A DNA stretch of 64,000 bases, taken from contig NC_054868.1 of assembly GCF_018320785.1 (NCBI RefSeq), positions 1,234,510-1,298,509 on the forward strand, read 5' to 3'. This DNA comes from Cheilinus undulatus (Eukaryota; Chordata; Actinopteri; Labriformes; Labridae). This document shows positions 54,625 to 64,000 of this stretch, in pieces (positions within the stretch are counted from its first letter, which is position 1; every line of letters begins with the position of its first letter). Below the pieces are notes generated by a model. That model was not told the origin of the DNA. It made no database searches and worked only from the letters and a program-made list of their open reading frames with translations. Position numbers and translations under genes: made by a program.

Positions 54625-55962
54625 CAGGGGTCATCAAGTACATCTGCACGAGGGCCAGATTTAGTCTCAACAGAAACTCTGGGGGCCGGACTTTCAAATA
54701 CACAAAAATTAAAGAAATATTTTGGACTAATTGAAATTTTATTGTAGTAATATTTGTATTTTCTTTCAAAACATTTCAAAACATTTTCATCAAAAACATT
54801 TTTAGAATGGGCCCTCCACAGTTGTCATTTAGTACTAGTATTCACTCATTTTTTACACTTTTACCCCCTTTTAGCCTATTTGACCCAATTTTTGAAAGAT
54901 TTTAACCCCTTTTCAACCACTTTTCCTGCATGTTTTATCCCCTTTGTGTCACTCTTATCCATTTTTGCCACATTTAAAACCTTGTCATTACATTTTTTCA
55001 ACAATTTTTGCAAGTTTTAGACCAATTTTTGATACTTTTTGCCTCTTTACCCTAATTTTTGCTATTTTTTAACCCATTTAAACCACTTTTCCTGGATGTT
55101 TTATCCCTTTTGTGTTACTCTTATCCATCTCTGCCACTTTCTAACCCCTTTTCATTACTCCTTTTACACTATTTTTTGTCATTTGTAACACATTTTTGAT
55201 ACTTATTGCCCATTTTTTCCTCTTTTACCAATTCTTGTCACATTTTAACCTCTTTTCACAATTTATTCCGCCAATTTTTGTCCCTTTGTGTCACTCCACA
55301 ACCCATTTTGTCACATATCACCTATTTTTGCAACTCTCAAACCCCTTTTAACCACTTTATCTGGTCATTTTTGCCGCACTACTAATTATGAAAGTAAATT
55401 TAAGTCAGCCATTCTAACTCTGTCGTGTAGTGGAAGCTTCAATGATGACAAAAACGGGTATCTTTCATGCTGCAACATTTACTGCTTCGAAGGTGGCACT
55501 TAGAACAAAGGAAAAGGGTTACACTCGCGGGCTTCTGCTCCGCTGCTTCATAACATTGTCAAGCTAACATCAACACATGACGTGTTTCCTTCTGTGACTT
55601 CAAAATAAAAGCACTTCCGTTTTAGTGTTAAATGTATGATTCTAACCACAGAACTAAGTAAGCTCTTTACTTATCAGTGTAAACAATAAAATAGTTACTT
55701 TTAACACCTGTAATGCCTTTTTTTACGAAGTGAAAATGTATCTTGTAACCTTAAACAGGAAATAATTCACAACAAACACTATTTCAATGTCAATCGTTTG
55801 TGGGGTGGATTAAACATCTGCAGACATTTAAAGCCAAAGGATGCTCTTAAAATCACAACATCTTCTTTTCCTCTTTTTCTAAATTTAATGATCTTTCAGG
55901 GGCCGGACAGGAAGCTTTGGGGGGCCTGATATGGCCCCTGGGCCACCAGTTGATGATCAGTG
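54625..55962. mobile_element. hAT-like non-autonomous element (CAGGGGTCATCAAGTAC type) with TTTTTGCC filler
   Basis: The left end is CAGGGGTCATCAAGTACATC, followed by GGGCCAGATTTAGTCTCAAC. The right end, on the other strand, is CACTGATCATCAACTGGTGG followed by CCAGGGGCCATATCAGGCCC. Interior 54840-55400 is the TTTTTGCCAC / TTTTAACCCC filler shared with several other elements. A second, closely similar copy begins at 63404. No clear target duplication was found. It starts 46 bp after the NLR stop codon, so it probably supplies the NLR 3' UTR. Confidence 0.7.
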
Positions 55963-57555
55963 TGAGAATACTCTGTCTACTTTAGCACACAAAGGCAAAA
56001 ATGTATCTGTGAAAGTGGTTCATTTAAGCAATTAAACCCACTTAAAAACATTTACAACAAACTGACATTAAAGCTTTAGTCACTGTGCAGCACTTTCACA
56101 ACCAATACATTAAGGCCACTGTTCTGAGCCTGTTTTTGGTGGTTATTTTAAGCTTTTAGGGGGCGTTTCTTTGAATCTAACCCTTATTCATTACTGTACT
56201 GTTTTTTGTATTTCTCTTATATTTTAAGATCGATTGTGTTGTTTTAGTTGTTCTGTAATGTTTGAGTAACCTGGCAGCAGAAATTCACTCTGAAGTTTCT
56301 GTCTCATATATCCAGTGTCATTTAACAGACTCAAATAAAGCAGGAACACTGACCTTTGGCCTGGTCTGCTTGTTGGGACTGGTTTTTTACGTTTCATGCA
56401 GATGGGTGGAGTTTTTACTGAAACAGTCTTTATATCCTGGTTTTGTATTGAAACCTGATCAGCCAAGCTGCTGGACTGACGAGATTCCATCTATCTGTTG
56501 GTTTAATCTGCTTATCTGGGACCGGGCAGCAGACTGTCATGGAAAACACCTGAGTGAGTAAAATAATCCTATATATTTATTCTCTTCAGCATGAGAACTT
56601 TCTGTTTTTAACATATTCCTGCCATGTTTTGTTTCATCTATGTTAAGTTATTTCTCAACCCTTGTTCTATCTCAGAGTCTTTATTTTTTAAGTTTCTGAG
56701 GTGATTCAGAGTAAGAATTCATAACTGGAACCAGAAAAATAAGCCTTGAGACTTCTTGTGTTGGCTTCCTGGTGGTTTCTAGTCTAATAAATGTAGAACA
56801 GGCTGAGTTTATACGTGTCTCTGTAATCTCATGAGAGCAGGTAAGATTTTAAAGTGAACGCTGTTCCACTGGAGGAGTTTGACCTGAAGGAGTCTGCCCA
56901 CAGAGTTAGTCAGTATCATGTTCAAGGACTGGGATCAACATTTTTACTACTTTGTTTATATTTTAGTCTTTATTTTGACAACTCTTTCAGTCTCAAGTAT
57001 CGTATTCACAGTATGAAGGAGAACTTCTGTAGCGTACGGTAAACTCAGCAGGTGGTTCGACCGGTTTAATCTGGTTGTTGTGTTTACATCTGTCCAGACT
57101 AGCCAGGCCAAAGAGGGAACTTTGTTTCAGACCAACTTCTCCAAACAGTCCAGGTGTGTAATCCCCTGCAGAGTTCACAGATAGGCTGATAGTTTGGAGC
57201 TTTGTTGACCAGCTGAATTCTTCTCTTGGCTCTGAAGCTTTGGTTGGCTGTTGAAACTCATGACATAGCTCAGGTTTTAAAATCTGCTGGTGGCGTCTTT
57301 ACAAACTGAGTTGCTGGAAATACCATCAGGTGGCTAAATTTTCCCCTACAATACTCTGAAACAGTTTTGTTGTTAATCTTTGGTCTGGACTGGGCTTTCG
57401 TCATAAAAATCATGTGAAATATAAAGCAGTGGTTGAACATTTATAGTTTATGGTGGTTTTATAAGATCAGAACTCTGACATGTGACCATCTATGATTGGC
57501 AGACGTTTGTTTGGGTACATTTCAGTAAAATTATGCTGCTTTTGTGTTGTCTGAA
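55963..57555. other. Non-coding, no gene recognised
   Basis: Frames such as 56262-56561 and 56854-57042 show no known domain and have no convincing splice context. No RNA gene or element end was recognised. Confidence 0.4.
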
Positions 57556-58230
57556 CAGGGTATATGCAGGAATCTTGAAGTTAATTTTAATACCTTTTTA
57601 AGACTTTTTCAAGACCTTCTCAATATTTTTTAATACCACACCACCACTTCAAGCTGTAACCATTTACATCAGTGATATTTTTAACTTAACAGTTTTAGTT
57701 TGTTTGTTTGTTTATTTGGATCCACCATTAGATACAACAAATATACAGTAGCTATTCTTCCTATTACAATTTTAAACAATATTTTCATCTTAAACATATC
57801 CTTACAGACAGACAATACACTTCCATAACATTCATACTAACAATCCTTCCATACAGTAACTCTATTATTTTCTTCTTGATTGCAGAAAAATAAACCAATA
57901 CATAAATAAAAAAATAGAGAAAGAAAAGTGAAGAGACAAAAGAACAAAACTCTCCTTTTTTGGGATCACAAGGTAACTCAACTCACCAGTGAGAAGCACT
58001 TAACATAATTATTTTCAAGGTATCCCATATGTAAACAAATACATTTTTAATTTTTTACTAAAGCAACTTCTGTTACTATTTGAGATTAAAAAGCTTGGTA
58101 ATAAATTCCATGCCACCATTGCTCTGTAATAAACCGTTCCTTTTATCACATTTGTTCTGCACGAAGGTAGCCGAAATCTCCCCTCTGATGCCTGCCGAGT
58201 ACCGTACTGATGTTCATCAGAAAAGAATGT

Positions 58231-60443
58231 TCATTTATTATAGAGTACTTCTGGGATTTTATTTATAATAATATTCTTTATGAAAGATACAAGTGAGTAA
58301 TGTAATTTACTTTTAACATTTAACCAGATTAGTTGATTATGCATTGATGTGCCACTCGTTCCATATGGGTGATTCAGAGCTATAGGAGCTGCTTTATTTT
58401 GGGCTACTTGTAGCTTGTGCAAATTACTTTGTGTTGTGTTTGACCAGATGACTGCACCGTAATCTAAATGTGACAGAACTAGTGCCTGAACTAGTTGTTT
58501 GATCAGGTAGCTTGGTATAAATTTCTTACAGTGTCTTACTACTGCCATGCCTCTGCCCATCTTTATCACCTTCTGGTTAATGTAACTATTCCACGACATT
58601 CTGTCATCAGTAGTTAATCCTAATAACTCTACCTCTGTCTTTTGTTCTTTATGTTTATCTCCTATACTTAGGTTCAAGTTTGGTGCAGATTTCAGCCTGT
58701 ATTTTGAGCCTAAAATCATGGATTTCGTTTTTCCAATATTAAGAGCTACTCTATTTGCTGTAACCCACTCCTTAATTAGCTTTAGTTCTTTATTTAACAG
58801 CTCATCCAGCTCTTCTACTGTGTTTGCTGAAGCATATACTGTGGAGTCGTCAGCGTACATAACCATCAACACCAAAGGCAAAGCTTATTGGCCTACTGTT
58901 TTTTCCAGAGAATATTTCTTTACTGTCTTTGGGTAATGGAATGACCTTGGCAATTTTCCACTCTAAAGGACAAATACATTTTTTAAAACTTATATTAATA
59001 ATAAAAGCAATAGGCAAAGCAATCAGATCTGCTACAGGTTTAAGTAACTTTACATCCAGGTTTTCAGTACCTGAGGGTGTTTCTCTGGCTGCTCGCAGGA
59101 GTTTCTCCACTGTATCTGCCGTAATGTTCTCTAATTGAAAGTTACACATTTTATCATTCATTATCTTGTCTTTTATTAATTTACTTGCGATGTAATCTTT
59201 CCCTTTCCTGTTATCCATACCGTTCAGTATTTTCTGAATTTTGTCATTAAAACAATTTAGTGAGAATACTTCCATCAGCTTCCAAAAAAGATGGAGTTGG
59301 TTTATTTCTTTTTCCCATTAATCCATTTAATATATTCCATATTTTCTTACTGTCAATTCTCGCATCCATTATTCTATTTTGATAGTACATCTTTTTTTAA
59401 ATTTTATTCAATTTTGTTACATTGTTCCTTAATTTCCTATAAACATTCCATTGTAGCACATCAGCTGATTTGATTGCTTCTGCCTTTGCTTTATTCCTTT
59501 GCTCCATAAGCTCTTTAAGTTCTTGGTCTAACCATGGAGCCTTTACGTTTCTCACTGTTTGTTTTTTTACAGGTGCATGTTTGTCTATAATTGATCCTAA
59601 CAAGTCATTAAAAGCATGCAATGCCAAATCTGGCTCTTCCTTGCTTAGAACTGTTGACCAGTTAATATTTCTTACATCCTCATAATAGTTTCATTAAAAT
59701 GTCTAAACATTCTTTTCAGTACTATTTTCTGACCAGTTTTAAGAACTTTGGTTTTCCTCCCATTTGCAACTAGGTTATGGTCGCTGCAGCCCACTGGAAC
59801 TGATATCGTTTTTGAGCACAGCTCAGCAGCATTTGTAAAAATCAAATCTATGCAAGTAGATGATTCTCAACCATCCACTCTGCAACATATCCTAGTTGGC
59901 TTCGTAATGACTTGTTTTAGATCACATGTATCTGCAAAAGAGAGCAGCTTACGTCTGAGAGCACGTTCTTTTGAGTTCCAGTCAATATTTAGATCACCAA
60001 GAAAGTATATTTCATTATAAGAATCACATACCTTGTCTAACATTTCACATACTTTATCTAAATACATTAATGTAGCATTTGGTGGTCTATATCAGCAACC
60101 CATAAGTACTGGCTTGAGATAGGGGAGTTGAACTTGTAGCCAGATCACCTCTATTTCTTGGCTTCCTAGGTCCTCCCTCACTTTCACTGGTATATGACTG
60201 TATAAAAAATGCTACTCCACCACCCCAAGCATTCCTATCTTTCCTGTAGATGCTGTACCCCTCAATGCTCAACGTGGTGCTTTCTATTACTGGATCCAAA
60301 TGTGTTTCAAAGATAGCTAATATATGTAATCTGTGCTCTATAAGAATATCTGAAATTTCATGTATCTTATTCCTCAAACTACAGATGTTTAAATGACCTA
60401 TCCTTAATCCCTTCTTTGGTAGTATAACTTTATTTGCCATCAC
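58231..60443 (-). pseudogene. L2-like LINE ORF2 (endonuclease-reverse transcriptase), broken
   Basis: The endonuclease begins GLRIGHLNICSLRNKIHEIS with HILAIFETHLDP and GYSIYRKDRNAWGGGVAFF; the family usually has SETH, so the Ser to Phe change is a lesion. Further pieces: DLNIDWNSKERALRRKLLSF; ARETPSGTENLDVKLLKPVA and PLEWKIAKVIPLPK of the RT N-terminal region; then the catalytic MYADDSTVYASANTVEEL (YADD at 58846-58857) and IKEWVTANRVALNIGKTKSM. The thumb-side tail reads LVLSHLDYGAVIWSNTTQSN and LHKLQVAQNKAAPIALN. At least four frame changes separate the segments, so no functional protein is expected. Confidence 0.82.
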
Positions 60444-60496
60444 TTTTATTTAATTCTTTCATTAATCAACATCTGATCTGTATTCTGAGCTACAAC

Positions 60497-60538
60497 ACAC
60501 ACACACTCACACACTCACCCTCACACTCACACACACAG
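60497..60538. repeat. CA-rich microsatellite
   Basis: An imperfect ACACAC / TCACAC run at the boundary between the ORF1 and ORF2 relics of the LINE. It causes the His/Thr/Ser-rich frame at 60434-60658. Confidence 0.9.
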
Positions 60539-60765
60539 TTCAATATTGCACTCAGACTTGGTACTAACACCATCTCCTGTTATATTTACTATTTATCATG
60601 TGGTTCTGGTAGCATAATTTCCACAGTGGCTATCATCATCATCATCATTAATTCATAACTTTTCCCCTGATAGTCATTATCACAGTCATACTGCAGGCCT
60701 ATAGTCTTAGTTCTGTCATCCTTTGCCTTTACTTCATACCTGCTGGCTGTGTTTTTTATCAATGT

Positions 60766-61607
60766 TCAGTCAGGTTTTGGGGGCCGCAGTCCTGGTTTGA
60801 TCACCGACTCCCAATATTCCTCTGCTTCCCGGTGATCCGTGAACTTCTTTGATTGTCCAGCCTCCACAGTTATGATTAATGTAGCCGGGTGAATAATTCC
60901 ATGCCTCACACCCGCTCTCCTCAGGTTTTCCCTTACCCCCCGAAACGTTGCTCTCTGCTTAGCCATGTCCGAGGTCAGGTCAGGGAAGACCTGAAGTTTC
61001 ATCTCTCCATGCTTCAGCGTGAGCTCCTTTTTCGCTACTTCCAGGATCTCCTCTCTCACCATGCAGTGCTGCATCCTCGCGATCATTGCCCTGTTTCCAT
61101 TCTTCACCTGGGGGCCAACTCAGTGCACCACTTCTACAGCAGGCTCCGTCTGGAGTTTGCCTTTAAACAGCTCTTTAAAGAGAGAGTTCATGTAGTTTTT
61201 AGGATTACTTTTCTCTGCATCCTTTGACAGGCCAAACACACGCAGGTTATATTTCCTACTGTGGCTTTCCAGGCGCTCTGCCTTCTCTCTCAATTTGCTG
61301 TTCTCGTTGTGAAGCAGCTCATTAGCTGCCTCCAGCGCAGTCACACGGCCGTTCAGGTCAGTCACTACTTCTTCTATATTTCTGACTTTGCGACTGCACT
61401 CAGAGATATCCTTTTTGAGTCTAGCTGTGGTTGCAGTTTGTTTAACACCACGCCAATTTCTTCTCTCATTATCGTGCGAATCAACTCAGATAGTTGTTGA
61501 TTTGCAGCACCAGTCATGACTGCAGCCGCTCCCGTTTCCTCCTCCACTATTTCACTCATAGTTTCTGACCTTGTTTTTCCCTCTTTGTCTTTCCTCCTCC
61601 ATAACAC
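60766..61607 (-). pseudogene. LINE ORF1 protein, L1-ORF1p-like (Transposase_22 type), frameshifted
   Basis: There are three frames in order. An N-terminal part: MSEIVEEETG, then LSELIRTIMREEIGVVLNKL. A coiled coil: VTALEAANELLHNENSKLRE and KAERLESHSRKYNLRVFGL, the last being the start of an RRM-like domain. A C-terminal domain: ILEVAKKELTLKHGEMKLQV, DLTSDMAKQRATFRGVREN, and LIITVEAGQSKKFTDHREAE. This coiled coil, RRM and CTD order is that of L1 ORF1p, the RNA-binding chaperone of the retrotransposition particle. Here it precedes an L2/CR1-like ORF2 instead of an L1 ORF2. Two frameshifts make it non-functional. Confidence 0.75.
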
Positions 61608-62134
61608 CTTACCTTAAGTTTCAGCACATCTTCACTTTTGATAACTTATAATGTCCGCTTTTTATCTTTTTACCCACATTTCAAATACTCTTGCCAGGAG
61701 CTTGGCGTCCCTTGTGCTCACACCCCGCGCATGCGCTCTGTGTCCACAGGTTAGTTTGTGATAAAGACTATAGACCACTATGATACAACAAAATTCAAAT
61801 AGGCTGGGATAGTAAATCTTTGTGCTTCTGATTTTCCACCCGCCCGCCCGCTCGCTCTGGCGCTCTCAGAGACAATTTACAAACGCACCCACAATAGCCT
61901 AGTTTTTATGTACCTGTTCATCTTTTTTTTTTTTTAATAAAAATGAATCAATTCACAAACTTTTACGATGTTTTTGGGACTCAAACTCTTGGACAGCTAA
62001 TTCAGAAAAAATACTTTCAAAATTTAAGACTTTAAAAAGTCTTGATAAAACTTTTTAATACTTTTTAAAGTCTTAATTTTCCCAAAATTGATTTATCACC
62101 TTTTAATACTTTTCAAGACCCCGCAGATACCCTG

Positions 62135-63403
62135 CTGAAAGGAAAATAGATGTTTTTATCCAGAGAAAAGCTCTGAATGCTGTTGGTCCTGATGCTGTTT
62201 GGTTCATTTTAGAATCAGGTCAAATCAGGTCGCTGACCTGGAGCATCTCTAAAACTCTAAAATGTTTATTGCTGCACCGTGAAGACGGCTGGTGTTTGTT
62301 GGGTCAAACTCATTCTGAGCCATTCCTCCAGCTGCCATCTTCAATAAAAACATTAATGTTAATGGTTTATGAAAGTCTATTCCACCATGACTCTGTTAGA
62401 ATCAGAAGTTGTGGCGGCTGTAAAATCATGAGCCCAAACAAGAGGAAGACCTTTAAAGGGCTATGCTGACACCATCTGAATAATTTACATGAAATGCACT
62501 GATTGTGAAAATTAAGTTTTTTAAAATGAGACTTTAAGCTGATTTTTTTCTATCGCTTCTTTTGGTACAATTCTCCAAGAAATGATCAAACAGCTGACTT
62601 CTTCTGCCCAGTAACCTCGGCAGTAGGTCACCAGAGGGCAGCCCTGACTCAGCACTTATTTACTGATGGTTTCTGTTTGTCACCTGGGCTGATATCGGCC
62701 AATGCTAACGTCCAACAATGCACTGGGGCATCCAATCCACTTTATTATACTGCACATTTTAAAAACATTCAAGTTTACCAAAGTGCTGCACAGTACAATC
62801 ACAGGAATAGAGCACAAACACCGCAGAAGTAAAAAACATTAGGAGGAAAGAAATAAAAGCAGGCAAGAACACCATAAAAACCTTTAAAATGAAATAAACA
62901 CATAAAAACATAAAACAAGTAAAAGTCATAAAAACACAGGGATCAGAAAAACAAAAGGACCGAGATCACACAACCCTCACGTATCACTAGATTCATTATT
63001 TAGATTAACAACTCTAAAGAAAAGGATTACTGGCCTGGAAGGACAATACAAATTTACAAACTCTGAAACACTTTTACGAAGCTTGACACATATCAGCATT
63101 CAACAAAACATTTTAACACTTCAAAAAATTTATATTAGCAAAACACTTTTAGAAATGACTAAATATAATCAAAAATATATATTTTTACAAAATCAATCAG
63201 CAAAAAGACTTGAAAAATGTTTGCCAGTCCCATTCAAAGCTTGTAAAAATGCAGAAAGTCCATTATGTAAATTTAAAATGTATAAATGAAGTTTTAAAAT
63301 CTTCAATGTTGCATGAAATGTGAAAATGTTGAAAGTGTGTCAGACTGTAAATTTGTTTCATGTTTTGTGAAAGTGTTTCAGATTTTATATTTGTGTACTG
63401 CAG
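62135..63403. other. Non-coding, no gene recognised
   Basis: Mostly AT-rich sequence with short chance frames (62269-62469 and 63083-63289). No exon, RNA or element end was recognised before the repeat at 63404. Confidence 0.4.
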
Positions 63404-64000
63404 GGGTCATCAGGTACATCTGCACAAGGGCCAGATTTAGTCTCAACAGAAACTCTGGGGGCCAGACTTTCAAATACACAAAAATTAAAGAAATATTTTG
63501 GACTAATTGAAATTTTATTGTAGTAGTATTTGTATTTTCTTTCAAAACATTTTCAGTCATTACCAGTGAGATCTCTCCCTATTATCTAGAACGCAGCAGG
63601 CCTGACAACAGAACTGGACCCCTAAAAAATCCCAGAGAATGGGCCCTCCACAGTTGTCATTTAGTACTAGTATTCACTCATTTTTTACACTTTTACCCCC
63701 TTTTAGCCTCTTTGACCTAATTTTTGAAAGATTTTAACCACTTTTCAACCACTTTTCCTGGATGTTTGATCCCTTTTGCGTTACTCTTATCCATTTTTGC
63801 CACTCTTAACCCCTTTTTATTACTTCTTTTACACTATTTTTTGTCATTTGTAACACATTTTTGATACTTATTGGCCATTTTTTCCTCTTTTACCAATTCT
63901 CATCACATTTTAACCTCTTTTCACAATTTATTCTGCCAGTTTTTGTCCCTTTGTGTCACTCCACAACCCATTTTGCCATGCATCACCTATTTTTGCAACT
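63404..64000. mobile_element. Second copy of the CAGGGGTCATCAAGTAC-type element, cut by the window edge
   Basis: It starts CAGGGGTCATCAGGTACATC and follows the 54625 copy closely through TTTTTTACACTTTTACCCCC and the TTTTTGCC filler to the end of the window. It carries about 70 bp (about 63555-63630) absent from the other copy. The right half lies outside. Confidence 0.75.

Larger units (their letters stand above)
57704..61750 (-). mobile_element. L2-like (CR1 group) LINE, near full length, decayed
   Basis: It reads right to left: an ORF1 relic (61607-60766), an ORF2 relic (60443-58231), then a 3' end with AATGGTGGATCCAAATAAAC and a CAAACAAA tail near 57704-57720. TTAGTTTGT occurs on both sides (57695-57703 and 61751-61759) and may be the target duplication. 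The clade call rests on the form of the endonuclease and RT; another CR1/Jockey-group clade is possible. Confidence 0.7.
57556..62134. mobile_element. Inverted-repeat (hAT-like) element disrupted by an L2-like LINE
   Basis: The left end is CAGGGTATATGCAGGAATCT and the right end, on the other strand, CAGGGTATCTGCGGGGTCTT. Inward, both arms are rich in TTTTAATAC, AAGTCTT and TTTTTAAGAC words. Without the LINE the element would be about 0.5 kb. The CAGGG tip suggests hAT, but matching 8-bp duplications were not found. Confidence 0.65.

Overview
The window is nuclear DNA of a ray-finned (teleost, probably percomorph) fish. The evidence is intron-containing vertebrate genes, a fish-specific NLR immune gene (FISNA-NACHT-LRR-PRY/SPRY), a Rex3-type LINE with a GATG tail, and a high density of fish-style DNA transposons and minisatellites. 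Most short open frames here come from tandem repeats or transposon relics and are not genes.

Layout. (1) 0-5 kb: on the minus strand, the first coding exon of a MAL-family (MAL/MALL-like) membrane protein gene at 4438-4527 with a GC-rich 5' UTR; the other exons must lie left of the window. (2) 5-15 kb: no recognisable gene. It holds two large minisatellite arrays (43-bp and 44-bp units) and a Tc1-like element with a hAT-type element inserted in it, flanked by an 8-bp target duplication. (3) 15.4-24.3 kb: a short first exon with a good donor at 15420-15460, then a second exon containing the whole coding frame of PGAP4/TMEM246 (23083-24300), the Golgi GPI-glycan GalNAc transferase. The presumed intron is full of elements: a hAT with an 8-bp duplication and a BED-finger relic, a PIF/Harbinger element with a Myb/SANT relic, a 48-bp minisatellite, and a piggyBac-like element inserted at a TTAA inside that minisatellite. 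(4) 24.3-33 kb: no recognised gene, several small elements, and a 51-bp minisatellite. (5) 33.4-40.3 kb: an inverted-repeat-bounded element containing a 4.4-kb L1-clade LINE (minus strand, perfect 16-bp target duplication). (6) 41.5-54.6 kb: an apparently intact fish NLRC3-like gene, ten recognised exons on the plus strand with consistent splice phases and a 1094-codon frame, with transposons in most large introns. (7) 54.6-64 kb: repeats only, including a decayed L2-like LINE nested in another inverted-repeat element.

The three genes are functionally unrelated: membrane raft/trafficking (MAL), GPI-anchor maturation (PGAP4) and innate immune sensing (NLR). The most unusual content is in the repeats. 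Four minisatellite arrays with different unit lengths share one core and parts of their flanks, so they look like independent expansions inside copies of one dispersed repeat family. A second set of elements with clearly different hAT-like ends shares a common degenerate GGCAAAAA-type filler. All gene identities rest on recognition of translated motifs; no database search was possible.
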